64,000 nucleotides of DNA from Lepisosteus oculatus. Taxonomy: Eukaryota > Chordata > Actinopteri > Semionotiformes > Lepisosteidae. Within the stretch, counting starts at the first letter, position 1. Each line of letters begins with the position of its first letter. The translations under genes and the position numbers were made by a program. The notes under the pieces are model-generated. The model was not told the DNA's origin, did no database searches, and worked only from the letters and a program-made list of their open reading frames with translations. This document shows, one piece after another, positions 39,426 to 51,110 of this stretch. The stretch covers positions 41,097,501 through 41,161,500 of the forward strand of contig NC_090698.1 in assembly GCF_040954835.1 (NCBI RefSeq), in the 5' to 3' direction.

Positions 39426-40891
39426 AATAATCCAGAGTTTGGAATATGCAAAAAAATTGGAATATCCTCTGAACCAGGATATTTCATTAACATATCTGCA
39501 TGGGGAAAATAGAAAATGATTAATTTCACTGTATTTTTAATATACAGAAATTTGCAATGAGATCCTATGTGCAAGAATTACTAATAGGCTTGTGCTACAT
39601 TATCTTCACGAATGGTAATCATGAAAGGTTAAAGGTACTGGTCAGTATTAGAATAATTTGTAATAAACTAAACTAAATAAACTCTTCTAAAGTTCCTGTA
39701 GTTCAGGAGTTGTAACTGAGTTAATTTTAGGGATGTTTCGTAATTGTTGTAATCTTAGTGTTTTGTTTTGTAGAGAGGTGGTCTTGTAAATGCAGGATAC
39801 TATTACCATTAAAAATGCAAATGTTGACTCTGTATTAAGAATTTCTAGTGGGGTACCAAACTGACATTACATATATGCTGATTAGGTTACTGGTTATAAT
39901 GATGTTTTAAGAAAATTGTGCTAACTTGAAAGTGGACAATGCTGAACGTAATGTGGCATTGATAAATCCTAAAATATAGTGAGAAATGTGAACAGCATAA
40001 GCAAAACAGAAATTTACTGAACCTGAACATTTTAAACCACAAATTCTATCAAAATGAGCAATGTCAAAGAACACTATTACCTCTAAAATTTATAGAAAGG
40101 TAGCTCTGATGATCAGATGGTTTGGTACAATCTAACAAAGGCAACAGCTGGTGAAACTCTTTGAGAAGTAAGAGAGGTTTGAGTCTAAGGATATTCCATA
40201 CAGAACTGAAAGTCCTGTCATTGATAAGAGTCGGCTGAACATGCTTACAATGCAATGCAGTTCAGTTCAATAAAAACTTTTATTATGGTCCCTAAGGGGA
40301 AGTTTGTTTAATGGCAGAGTCCAGCACAACAATATAACATAACAACCATCACTAACGAGGAGGTCAGGTCAAACACTCCTATAAAAAAAACTGTAAGAAA
40401 ATATAATTATTTTACATTATTCAAAAGTGACATTGGGCAGCGAATAAAGTTTCCTGTATCTATTCTCCTTGCAGCTTGGAGCACAGAGGCGTCTTCCCAA
40501 ATAAGAGTAATGTAGGTTCACACAGGGACGGTGTTTTTAGTGCTGTTGGCCTGCTTCATAACTCTTTGCTAATATTCTGATTGTCTACTGGGTGGCAGAG
40601 ACCCTGAATTAGAAGAAACAGTGAGAAAATGTATGGATGATTATCTGCTTCTATTCACTAATAACAACCTATTAACAGTTTCTAGTGCTGATGTTGCTAA
40701 ACCAACAGATAAAACAATATGTGAAAACTCTGAGAGATTTACAAAAAAGTGTTAAAACAATTCTATCGACCTTAAAGAAGCTTAGTGTCCTTAGAAAAAA
40801 GTTTCTGTTGGCCTTTTGTATAAATGGCCATGCAAAATATGTCACAACAGGCATCGGGCTTTGCTTCACCATTATAAACACAGTTTGTGAC

Positions 40892-41246
40892 TGTTGCGAG
40901 CGAGCTATTATGAAGCCCGTGCGGATCTCTAAAAGAGTCCGATGGCTTTCGAGTCCGAGAAGGGCGCGGCAGCAGAGTGATCAGTAGTTCCAAGCGAGGT
41001 CGAAGCTGGGTTGAGAGCTCAGCGAGGCAAACGAGTTCGAAAAGGGGCGGGACAAAAGGATTGTCGAGAAGTCCAAGGCTAGATGGGTCTTCGTATCGGT
41101 GGTCAGAAGTAGAGTACGATGCAAGCTCAGGAGGCGGATAGATTCCTAATACCAAGTGAGGACTAGGAGTGAATGGAGGGTTTAAATAGTGAAGGAAGAG
41201 GAGATTGAATAATGAGGATTAATTGATGCCGGCTGTGCTCGTAACA
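40892..41246. mobile_element. Solo LTR with perfect 5-bp target duplication
   Basis: The 355-bp element starts TGTTGCGAGC and ends GCTCGTAACA, an almost perfect inverted pair with TG...CA ends. GTGAC occurs immediately on both sides (40887-40891, 41247-41251). It is GC- and CpG-rich against AT-rich intron sequence. No PBS or coding region accompanies it, so it is a solo LTR, probably Ty3/gypsy-like, in rgmb intron 2. Confidence 0.88.
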
Positions 41247-43604
41247 GTGACGTATCCTTTGGGACAGTTTCTGAACAATGTACCTCATTTTTAACAAAAT
41301 AGGTACTTATGATGTTCCTGTGTCAGCTGCTACAGCATGTAAATCTGATTATTAAAATTTGGCATAGTGTTAGTCAAAGCAGTTTCAAATTCTGAAATTT
41401 GAGCAGTCGACCTCCAGTACTGCTTGCAATGACTGGTTATACTGTGGAGTACCACACCCTATTGTGCAGCTTTTGACAATACACATGGTGCTTCTCAAAG
41501 CCCACGGTGTTTGAGGCAAGTATAATATAGCCACCAACTTCACAGCCAGACCGAATGTTACTCATAGCACATAAAAATCACATCAACACAAACATGGTTT
41601 AATTTCCAGCATCAGAGACTCTGTGCATCAATACAAGAATTTATTTAGCTGTACAATTTTAATGAGATGTGGCACAGGTAATATGAAGCTGTTTTACACA
41701 AAAAGGAATCATGAAATTAATCTCACACTGGATAAAACTTCATTTTGTGATTTTAATCTATCCTGATTACATGGGGGAGAAGGTTTCATGGCAGGCAGCA
41801 GTACAGTCCTAAGACACATTTTATATGAATTAGAGTACAGAATGCAAATTCTGGATATATATATATATTTCCAAAATATATAGAAATTAGAATACATCTT
41901 TTGATGGCTTAACTGTTAGGCATAAGGTGCTACTTTAGGTACCACTCTCATTTCTGCATTATTTTTGTGGTGATTTTTTAGTTGTGACATTTGATTGTGT
42001 TCCTAAAAAGCAGAAAATTACATTTCACATGTCCCTTCCAAACCCTGTATTTCATCAACTCCTGTGCTGCACCATAACATTTTTTCTCTCCAGATATTTC
42101 CTGTGAAAAGAGATAAACTGAAGTCCCAGATGGTGATAATGACTCCTCAATGTTCTATCTATAGCTGACTGTAGAAGAAATGCAACATATATTAGTGGTG
42201 GCCTTTTATCGTGGAATCCCCCAGTCCAGCGGCTTTTAAAAACATCAGTTAAATCATCAATTTACAAACATGTGAAAAACCTGAAGCGATTTAACATGTG
42301 GAAGTAATCACTGTATGGCCTCGTGCTCACAGTAATGTATGGGTGAAGTTCATGAACAGTGCAAACCTGAAAAAGAAAGAAAAAAACTTGGCTTATTTAA
42401 TATTGGTTATTATGAGCATACAGTATATGATCATTATGCTCACATATATGTGCTTTGTGTGTTGTCTTGAGGTAAATGGAAATGTCTGTTTTGACATATA
42501 CTGTACATGTCAGCTAACACAGGAAAAGCCTTTATTTTATCTTAGGTTATACAATAATTAGTGTGAAGTAAATATGTTGGTGTAGTTAAAGAGGTACATT
42601 TGAAAATAGGATGGGAGTTGTTGCCGAATGTTTTTGGAGGGCGAGAAGTCTAAAGAGCTTGCCTGAGATCAAGATGTGTGAGCCATACGACTATCTGACT
42701 CAAATCACAGGGAATATTTGAAACCACATGACAAAATCTGTCAAAATACTTGTTCACAGTTCCAAACATTATTAAAAAAATACTTTCCTTGTCCTAACTG
42801 GAACATGATGTATCATGCAAGTGCAATTATGCCCATCAAAATGATTTATTTCTCTGTATAATTGTTTATATCTTGGAAAGATTGAGAGATCAGATGATCA
42901 ATATTATGATTTTCTTGTGAGTAAATCTTTTCAATACTACCTTTGCACACATCTTTTTAATACCAATTGGCACTGCAAGAAAATAACTTTGATATGTTGA
43001 GCCTCTATTTAACCTCATAACCTATACTTTGTGATTGTATTAAAGTGATTTTTAGTTTCTCTAACCAAAGTAGATTTTTTTAATTTTCTGTAAATTTTAT
43101 TGTATTCTAAGCTGTTTGTTTATTCAAAACTGAAAGGGAGTGTTACCCTCAGTTTGATATAAAGACTCATCTGAATTGACTGCTCAGGTGTTTCCATGAA
43201 ATCCCTTTATTAACATTTTCATTCGAGTCTGAAACAAGTGTGGTGACATGGGCTTGTTGAACTGCCACTGATTGACCCTGCTTTAATGAAGGGGGTGAAC
43301 TGGTGAGAACACTTTCAGCTTTGACCTACTGAATTGTGAGGGTTTGCTGTTAGTCATTACTGTGCATAATTATTAGCGTATCCTGTTTAGCCAAGTGCTG
43401 CTGATTTCTGGGTTCTAAAAGGTTGTTACATGCAATTTTTCATTTAGTGTCACTGAGACAAAGACTGCTATTCAGAGATTGCCACTATTTAGAGAATACC
43501 ACTCTACTCAACCGCCTGCTGGCATTAAGTCCCATCAGGATAGGTCATAGTCTTAGACTCTTGAGGATGAATAGCTGGTTTGACCATGTTATCTAAGCAT
43601 AACT

Positions 43605-43925
43605 GGCAGCATGGTGGTTCAAAGGTTAACATTGCTGCCTTGCAGCACTGAGGCTCTGGGTTCAGTTCTGGACCTGGGGTGCTGCCTGTGTGCTGTTTGT
43701 GTGTTGTCCCATGGTTGCGTAGGTTTCCTCCTGCAGTACAAAGACATATTAGTAAGTTAACTCGCTTCTGGGAAACTTGTTTTTGGTGTCAGTCTGTTTT
43801 CCATGTGATGAACTGGCATCTCCTCAGGGTGTAGCCTGTCTTGTGCCCGTTGCTCGCTGGTATAGACTCTGGTTCCCCCTAGACCCTGAATTGGATAAGG
43901 GATTCGAAAATGGATGTATGCATGG
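43605..43925 (+). repeat. tRNA-derived fish SINE, complete
   Basis: Head 'ggcagcatggtggttcaaag' with B-box-like 'ctgggttcagttctggacct', body 'gtgttgtcccatggttgcgt', and tail 'cagggtgtagcctgtcttgt', 'ctggttccccctagaccctg' and 'cgaaaatggatgtatg'. Same family as the copy at 36184, independently diverged. Confidence 0.88.
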
Positions 43926-44679
43926 ATCTAAGCATAACATATTTTGCTTTAACTGTTATGTGTGGAAAAGATAAGAGATGCATATGTTATGTTCTGAGTA
44001 CCTCTACTTACCTTAATTTACATGCTATGTAGCATCGCAATGTGAAAATCTTTCGTTTGTTTTTGCTCTTATTAACGAACTCAAAGCTGTGGCTTGAGGA
44101 GTGGTAGCCTACATGCAAGCAAATTAATGTTTGTTTTTTTTAAACATGCAATAAGTCATGACATCTGTGAAAAGAAATGGAATTCCATTGTGATTCTATA
44201 GAAAACCCTGAACAAAGGATTAATTCATGTTGGTCCTCCTGCAGGTTTTGTTTAATTCAATGGATTAAGTCATGAAAATCTCTTTATTTAGATATGTTAG
44301 AAACTGAGTTAGGGCATCCTTCTGAGGTGAAATATAGAGCTATTCTGACTTTATCCTGCTTTTAATTTGTTTTCTTACTAGCTTTTGTCCCTTTTTATTT
44401 TGGATTCAGGATTTGCAGGATGTTTTAATGCCAATCTCCAATTTAGTTTTTTCACTACAGGGACACTTTCCTTAAGAATAATTTAGCCCAAAATAGTAGC
44501 ATAGTAATTTCTTATTTGAATGTCGTGCTTTACAAAAATGTCATCCCAAATGGGTGGTTTAACCCGCAGGACAATTGACTGTTTTCATTAATTGGTAATA
44601 AAAAAATATAGTCTGAAAACAATTGGAATAGTCTGAACAAATACTAGGTCAGGGCGTTCCATATCATAATACTTCCATT

Positions 44680-44975
44680 CTAACTGCCATGTCCAATTCA
44701 GGGTCACTGGGGAGCCAGAGCCCATCCTAGCAAGTAATGGGCTCAGTGTGGGGTACACATGAACAAGACATCAGTCCATCGCAGGGCACACACAGACTCG
44801 CACACACTCACACCTAGGGCCAAATTTCCTAGAAGCCATTTAACATACCAGTATTACTTTGGACGGTGAGAAGAAACCAGGGCACTTGGAGAAAAATCAC
44901 ACAAACATGGGGAGAACATACAAACCCCACACAGATAGCTCCCTGGGTCTGGAATTGAGCCAGGGCCCTGTTAGT
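44680..44975 (-). repeat. tRNA-derived fish SINE just upstream of rgmb exon 3
   Basis: Read on the - strand: 'cagggccctggctcaattcc', 'gtgtggggtttgtatgttct', 'ccccatgtttgtgtga', then the tail 'gcgatggactgatgtctt' and 'taggatgggctctggctccc'. It is antisense to rgmb and ends about 130 bp before the exon 3 acceptor. A fortuitous - strand frame runs from it across exon 3 (44971-45504). Confidence 0.85.
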
Positions 44976-45102
44976 ACTTCCCCCGTTCCAATACCATCTC
45001 GTACCCTAACTGTCTCTTAGAAAACAACACCCTAGTCCAATTAAAAAACGTAAACTTAGAGGGCCGTAAAAAAAAAGCGTGATCTTCTCTTTGTGTTTTC
45101 AG

Positions 45103-45807
45103 ATAACCATCATCTTCAAACCTTACCAAGACTGCACCGATCAGAAGGTGTACCAGGCCGTGACAGATGACCTTCCCTCTGCCTTTGTGGACGGCACGAT
45201 GAGTGGGGGTGACAGTGACACCAGGAGTCTGTGGATTGTGGAGAAGGCCGCTGGGCGGCACGTGGAGATCGAGGCGAACTACATCGGGGCCTCTGTCATT
45301 GTTCGACAAGTGGGCCGATACCTGACCCTGGCTGTGCGCATGCCCGAGGAGCTGGCTTTGGCCTACGACGAGACCCAGGACCTGCAGCTTTGCATGAACG
45401 GCTGCCCCACGGCAGAGCGCATCGACGAGGGTGGGTACCTCCCTCTGCCCGTCCTGGGCCTGCACCAGCCCAGCCACCAACAGCAGCAGCAGCTGCAGCA
45501 GCACAGCCTCCCCCTACAGCCACGCGGAGGCTTCTCGCTGGAGAGCGCCACAGCCAAGTGTCAGGAGCAACTCGAGGTGAAGGACATCTACTTCCACTCC
45601 TGCGTCTTTGATCTCCTCACCACGGGAGACGCCAATTTCACCTCGGCCGCCTACAGCGCCCTCCGGGATCTCGAGGCGCTTCACCCTCAGAAGGAGCGCT
45701 GGCACATTTTCCCCAGGGAAGGCAACGCCGGCCCCTCTTTGACTCCTCATGCTCCTCTCCTCCACCTGACACTCCTCATCTGCTTTCTCCTTGCTGTGTT
45801 TTTGTAG
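45103..45807 (+). CDS. rgmb: rgmb coding exon 3: vWD-like domain and GPI signal
   Basis: Last coding exon, acceptor TTTTCAG|ATAACC in phase 0. It encodes ITIIFKPYQDCTDQKVYQAV, the rest of the von Willebrand D-like C-RGM domain (VRQVGRYLTLAVRMPE; CMNGCP), then DIYFHSCVFDLLTTGDANFT with an N-glycan sequon near N388. The protein ends in a hydrophobic tail (LLHLTLLICFLLAVFL, then TAG at 45805-45807), the GPI-attachment signal. In family members these regions bind neogenin and anchor the protein to the membrane. A Gln-rich insert, QQQQQLQQ (residues about 336-343), lies in the variable linker before CQEQ. The whole protein is 444 residues, against about 437 in human. Confidence 0.97.
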   Translation: MTIIFKPYQDCTDQKVYQAVTDDLPSAFVDGTMSGGDSDTRSLWIVEKAAGRHVEIEANYIGASVIVRQVGRYLTLAVRMPEELALAYDETQDLQLCMNGCPTAERIDEGGYLPLPVLGLHQPSHQQQQQLQQHSLPLQPRGGFSLESATAKCQEQLEVKDIYFHSCVFDLLTTGDANFTSAAYSALRDLEALHPQKERWHIFPREGNAGPSLTPHAPLLHLTLLICFLLAVFL

Positions 45808-48800
45808 GATCACGTTTTTGGTCATGAACTAAACAAAAAAAAATTAAATATATATTGTCATAATATATTGATGAAACATAAAAAAAACAAAAAAAAACAA
45901 AAAAGGTATATATGTATATACTGTGTATATAAAGGGATATTGAACCCTAAAAGAAAAAAAGAACACTCCTGATTGTACATATTGTGTAAATTTTTATTTT
46001 CAGGAACGCTGGATGTAGTTGTTTTTCTTTTTTTTATTTTGGTACCTCAAAAATGAGGCTTTTTTAACCGAAGCACTTTATTTTATATTTTGCTGACAGT
46101 GTTCCCTCTAGTTAGAGATGAGTCTCTTTATGATTGTCAACTTTTTGACTTACTTGGGGTCCGAAGTTTTTTTTGTTTTGTTTTAATTCAGCGCCTTTGT
46201 GAGTTTGTAATGCTTTAAGTAGGGCTGTCTGTAACTACTACCATCCTTCAGCCTGATAGCTCATAATTACGTAATATTTAGGAGCGCTTAAAATTGCATA
46301 ATATTTTGGGGAACAGCGGAGGAGCTGGATAAGCATCATAATTCGGGCTTGAAGCTTTGGTTTTAATCCGATGTTCATTTTGCTTAACGTTCAGTATGAT
46401 AATTGAATGTTCATGGTGATTAACCTCTGTGTATTAGAATAATGGAATCAAACGTATAAATAGGTTGGAGTTATTTTGTAAATGTACACAAAACAGATTA
46501 AAAATTAATGTGTAGGAAATAATCTACAGGCAAATACCATCAAAGTACTTCCCCACAGCTGGTAAATAGAAAAAACATAATTATGATGCTTCTGTTGGTA
46601 GTTCCACCCATTTCATTTTGTGCAGCATCCTGTCTTGATTGCTAAGCAAAGGTCTGCAGAATCAAGTATTATGTTAGATGTCTGCGGCTCCCAAGTGGCT
46701 CAGCCAGTAAAGGAGCTCATTCAGAACTCGTAGTTGAGTTCTGTGATCCACACATTGAGAGTTTGTCCTTGTTTCACTAACTAGTTAACTGTGGCAGGGA
46801 CATTCTATAAGCAATGGTGCAAATTTGTCAGTGCACTACCAGGGCGAAAATTCAGATTATAGAGTTAGGGTTATCGGCTTTTTAGCAGACAGCGATTTCT
46901 CCAACTTCCAGTAATGTCAGTAAGAGATGTGCTGCTCCTCCATTCATTGCCAACTCCTCAGGTAGTGTGGAGTGATGAACCGCTCTAATAAGTGGGTGGG
47001 TCTAATAAAACCTGAGCCTGCCCTTCTTAAGTCTCTCTGACCAGTACAGGAGCCATTGCTGTGAACCAAGACCTTACAAAATCAGTTGATTTTTCAAGAT
47101 CGACTGATTATAAAATGACAAGTGCAGGACAATTGTGAAACATGTTTGTGGCAACCTAGAAGACACGCAACATTGAACCTGTTTTGTTCAGTCTTTGTTT
47201 GGTGCACAAAGTGTTACATACAGTATGTTCTTTGGCAGAAGCCTACTTAGCTGGAGCTGTGGCACCCTGCTCTTGAGGATGTGAACACCCCCCACATACA
47301 CAACCAGCCCAGGGACAGCTGCAAGGCAGGCAGCGGGGCAGGAAAATGTGTAACTCAGTGGGAAACATTGGGAAAGAAAGGCCCTGAGGGTGGCTCACCA
47401 CCCACACTTACAGTGCTGGACAGTATGTTACATAACTGGCTTGAGCATGTGATTGCCTTCTCTACCAAGTCCTGGTTTATATGATCCTTTTATTTGTAGG
47501 GGATGTACAAAGTCATTCAAAGATTATTCGTCTTTGTGCTCAGATCCCTAGTATGAGTTGGAATGAAACAGCTACACTGCAGTTTAGGTATTAGCAGCAA
47601 TTGGTGTTTGAAGGACAGAGGTACATATTATATTATGTATGATGTCCAGACGTTCTACATGGATATCAAATCACTGCTGAGGAATACAAATCTTGAATCA
47701 TGTTCAATACTAGCTTTAATTTATTTCATGCCTCTGATGCTTATTTTGGAAAACAAGCCCAAGTTATTTCCTACAAATACTTGCCTGCCTGTTTGATTTA
47801 ATGGCAGATATTGTAAGGAATAACAGAAAATGTGTAGTTGAGGTCATTAATTGATATTCATTCATTCCTTAAATACATATATATTTGAACTCTTATGTCT
47901 TTGTTGCCAGAGAAGTCATTCTCTTGCCAGAAAATTGTTTTTACACTTTTTAACTTAAAGATTCAGCATTCTTTTAGACAATAAGCATACTGGCAAAACT
48001 GCATTCTGATAATAACAAATTAAGAAGGAAAGGAGCCATTCATCAATAAAATGTTAATTACTTAGTTGATTTCATGCTTGAGGGAAAAGGTCTTCTTTTA
48101 CATGGATCCTTCTAAATTGCACATTCCTTGCATTAACATTTGTGTAATGGAGGATTTGTAAAATGGAGAGTAGTAGGAGAGAATGTGTTAATGATAGTTA
48201 ATATGAACTGCTCCTGTGTATTTGTTAAAACAAGTACACTCTACAGTATAGATTTTGTGCTTTCACAATGTGTCCTCCACTTCTCATTGTCAGAAATGAG
48301 CTTAAAAAAAGACACACACTGCACTCCAGAGCACTCAATCTGCACCAGCAGACTCAGTAGACATATTAATGAGTGTGAAGTGTACAGGTAATTTGGCAGT
48401 AGAATAATGTGAAAATTTATCTTTTGATTCAAGAGTAGCCTTGTGACTTTCCTTTCTTGTTTTGACTGGTATCTGCAGTGCTTTTAAACCTCAGTTCTCT
48501 GCTTTCTGTTTTCTTTTCATTTATAACCAAAGCACTTTTTAAAAGAAATCATCTTTGTCTATGACCAAGCAGGTATTTGTACTGTGTAGTTTTTATGGTG
48601 AGTTTTTTTTTAAATATTTATTAAGTGTATTCCAAAAAACACAAAATTATGCTCTGCTTTTCTGCTCCATCTGTTTGATATCCAATCATGCCATACATTT
48701 CAGCCTAATTTTTTCTCCCATGTATTTGTGTTTCAGTAATCTATGACAGTCGTACTTAGATTTTTGAAAAGGTATCTTCACTTAATTCTGTAAAAATATC

Positions 48801-49840
48801 ATCCTTCTTCATTTGAAAAAGAAAAGACCACACAGCAAGACGTGTATTTTATTGCAAAGCCTTTGCTATTTAACCTTTTAGAAGTTTTAAATTATAAAGC
48901 AACTGTCTGGTGAAATGTGCTCTTTGAATAAGTTAATGGCAGCCTTTTTTAAAACCTTTGACTGAATTCTGCATATATTTTTGCAATTTCTTCTTGATAT
49001 TTGTGGTAGAGTGATTGAAATGTTGAAAAAAAGAACACTTCCCTCTTGCAAAAAAAAATATGCTTCACTAGAATGCGCCATGTGTTTTAGACCCATGAAA
49101 ATCTAATTTTATTTAAACCTTTGCTGACACTGAAATCCATTTGCCTTGGGCAGGGAGAAGGTAGAATTCTGTGAAATTGCATTATGTTAGATTTATCTAT
49201 CAATTAATGTCCGGCTTTCAGCCTCTTGGCCTGCTGCTTCAGGTAATGGAGCATTTAAATTTAAAATATACATCAAATGCCACAAGGCAAAACCAGAAAC
49301 GCGCTATGTAACACAATCCCCCCTCAATTATCCCTTGACACTTGCTACTGTACATTGGTTATTTGCAAATACTTGGTACTACTGCCACAGCCAAAGCGCT
49401 GCTACCATACTGTGACAAGCACAGTAATCTGTGCAACTTTTTTTACTTAAATGGAACACTGGGAGCTGAACAGAAAATGGCTGGCAGTAGAGGTCCTCTG
49501 ATTTCAGTGCAATTTACTGCGAAAGTAAACCTTCATCTTGTGTTTCACTTTGTCAGCATTTTTATTTCTATTTTTTTAATGTGGCGTATAGATATCCGTT
49601 ATCTGTTTTGTGAAAAGCGTGACTGCTCAATGTGTAAATACTTAAATTATTTATAAACATGGTGTCCTGTTAGAGGAAGAAGTTAAAGCTCCTTATTCTT
49701 GCTGTTGGAACCTATTTCAGATGTGATTGTACTCCCACCTAGTGGACCACAGTTGTTACTTCAGTGTTTTACTATTTTACTGGTTGCAGTAAAAAGTGTT
49801 CGAGTGTTTTATTTAAAACAATAAATAACAAACAAGCAAT
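45808..49840 (+). other. rgmb: rgmb 3'UTR (extent uncertain) and following DNA
   Basis: The start is A- and T-rich (45830-45960). Candidate polyadenylation signals AATAAA occur at 47004-47009 (inside a SINE), 48045-48050 and 49820-49825. The last is followed by GT-rich sequence and closes a long repeat-poor stretch. RGMB transcripts in other vertebrates have long 3'UTRs, so an end near 49.84 kb is possible but not shown. No other gene is seen. Confidence 0.4.
46685..47040 (+). repeat. Second type of tRNA-derived SINE, degenerate
   Basis: 'cggctcccaagtggctcagc' followed by 'cagtaaaggagctc' has an A-box-like tRNA head of a different SINE family from the others in this window. The B box and body are heavily mutated and the 3' limit is uncertain. 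Confidence 0.45.
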
Positions 49841-49934
49841 GTTGTCATTTCCATTTTTTATAAAGTCTTTGTTAATTTCTATTACATACTAAGATATATG
49901 TAAATAATTGTGCCATGTTTTCCAAGTACACACT

Positions 49935-50195
49935 ATCAATCCATTTTCTAATTGCATCTGACACACTGGACTGAATGTCATTCCACAGCGGAGCAGACAC
50001 ATAGACATACTCACACCAGGGACAATTGTCCTAGAAGCCAGTTAAGCTGCAAATATGTCTTTGGACTGTGGGAAGAAATAAGAGCACTTGGAGGCCAAGG
50101 AGAACATACAAAAGCCACGCAGATAGCACCCCAGCCCCAGAATTGTACCCAGAGCCTCGGCACTGCAGGTGCCACCCCCAAATACACACTTAATC
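49935..50195 (-). repeat. tRNA-derived fish SINE
   Basis: Reverse complement of the family: B-box-like 'gggtacaattctggggctgg', then 'cgtggcttttgtatgttctc', 'ccacagtccaaagacatatt', and a tail reaching 'agaaaatggattgata' at 49935. The central 'gggtgtaccc...ataggctcc' segment has been deleted, so the copy is shorter than the others. Confidence 0.8.
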
Positions 50196-50529
50196 CTAAT
50201 CCTCATACTTAAATTTTATATATACATATGTCCCTTTGGAACTGGTCTTGGTCAGTACCAGTTCTATTTCTGTCTGAGGCCTGTTCTTAATTTGTCCTTT
50301 AATTGGATGTGTGTTAAGGGTAAATGGCTTTATTTGTATTGAAGCCTGTTACTTCTTCATGTTTCCACTGCAGCTGGGGAAGCTCAAGTGTCCTTGCTCC
50401 TGGTACATAGCCAGCCAGTCTTGTCAGAGCACTATGTGAATCATGTTCTAAAGATCTGTTCCAGTGCAGCACCGCATCCCTACCATGAGGGGGGTTCTTC
50501 CTCGTCTCTACTACAATATGTGCCTTAGA

Positions 50530-51110
50530 AATGTAATCTCTTGCTGAAGAAGGTGACTCTTCTTGAGGTATAATTTGAGGCCCGCCACTTTATTGTATAA
50601 GACTGCCAGGCATGGGCTGACATGGCCAAATTAGTTAACTGCACCTTAAGGTTGTCCAGGAACAGCTGCATACGGACGATAATACTGAATTCAAAACATT
50701 TGTAAGTTTCTTGAAAATTGCTGCTACGTCACAAAATCCGTAAGGAATTATTTGGACCAGCCACAATGCTGATCCTATGGAGAAGGACGTTTTTGAGTAG
50801 GCCTCCAATGCAAGACTCACTTGTCAGTATACACTCTTTAAAGTTGAAAAAGATGAAGATGAAATTAAGCCAAAAAGTGCCTTGGCAGCAGGTATGAGTG
50901 ACCCAGTCAGATCACTGTAATTCATACAAAACCAGAAAGTACCATCTTTCTGTTTAGTAAGCACAACACTAAAGCCTAAAGGCTGCAGGTTAGTAAGCTT
51001 GGATCTTGTGCTTGAGCTTTGCTTCAGTAAACAGCAGCGTGGAGATGTGGTTCTGGACGTGTAACTGAAAAGTTGTGAGTTCATATCCCAGGTGAGATAC
51101 TACTGTAGTA
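50530..51110 (-). pseudogene. Ty3/gypsy reverse transcriptase relic
   Basis: On the - strand, successive frames show the gypsy RT order: 'GFSVVLTKQKDGTFWFCMNY' (about 50990-50925), 'FSTLKSVY' (about 50847-50824), 'KTSFSIGSALWLVQIIPYGF' (about 50793-50734), then 'GLKLYLKKSHLLQQEITFL' (about 50580-50525). These match the PVVLV.KKDG..RFC.DY, FSTLDL.SGY, F.MPFGL and GLKL..KC.L....FLGH blocks. At least two frameshifts and stops interrupt it. Neither LTR nor integrase could be assigned, so it is a pol fragment of a dead retrotransposon. Confidence 0.8.

Larger units (their letters stand above)
33579..45102 (+). other. rgmb: rgmb intron 2
   Basis: Phase-0 intron of about 11.5 kb. It contains a complete SINE (36184), a LINE fragment (38400), a solo LTR (40892) and two further SINEs (43605, 44680). 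The last SINE lies only about 130 bp before the exon 3 acceptor. The stretch 36840-37260 is repeat-free and may be a conserved non-coding element (unproven). Confidence 0.85.

Noticed and set aside
44971..45504. 177-codon open frame on the - strand over the SINE edge and rgmb exon 3
   Set aside because: Antisense shadow of exon 3 joined to repeat sequence.
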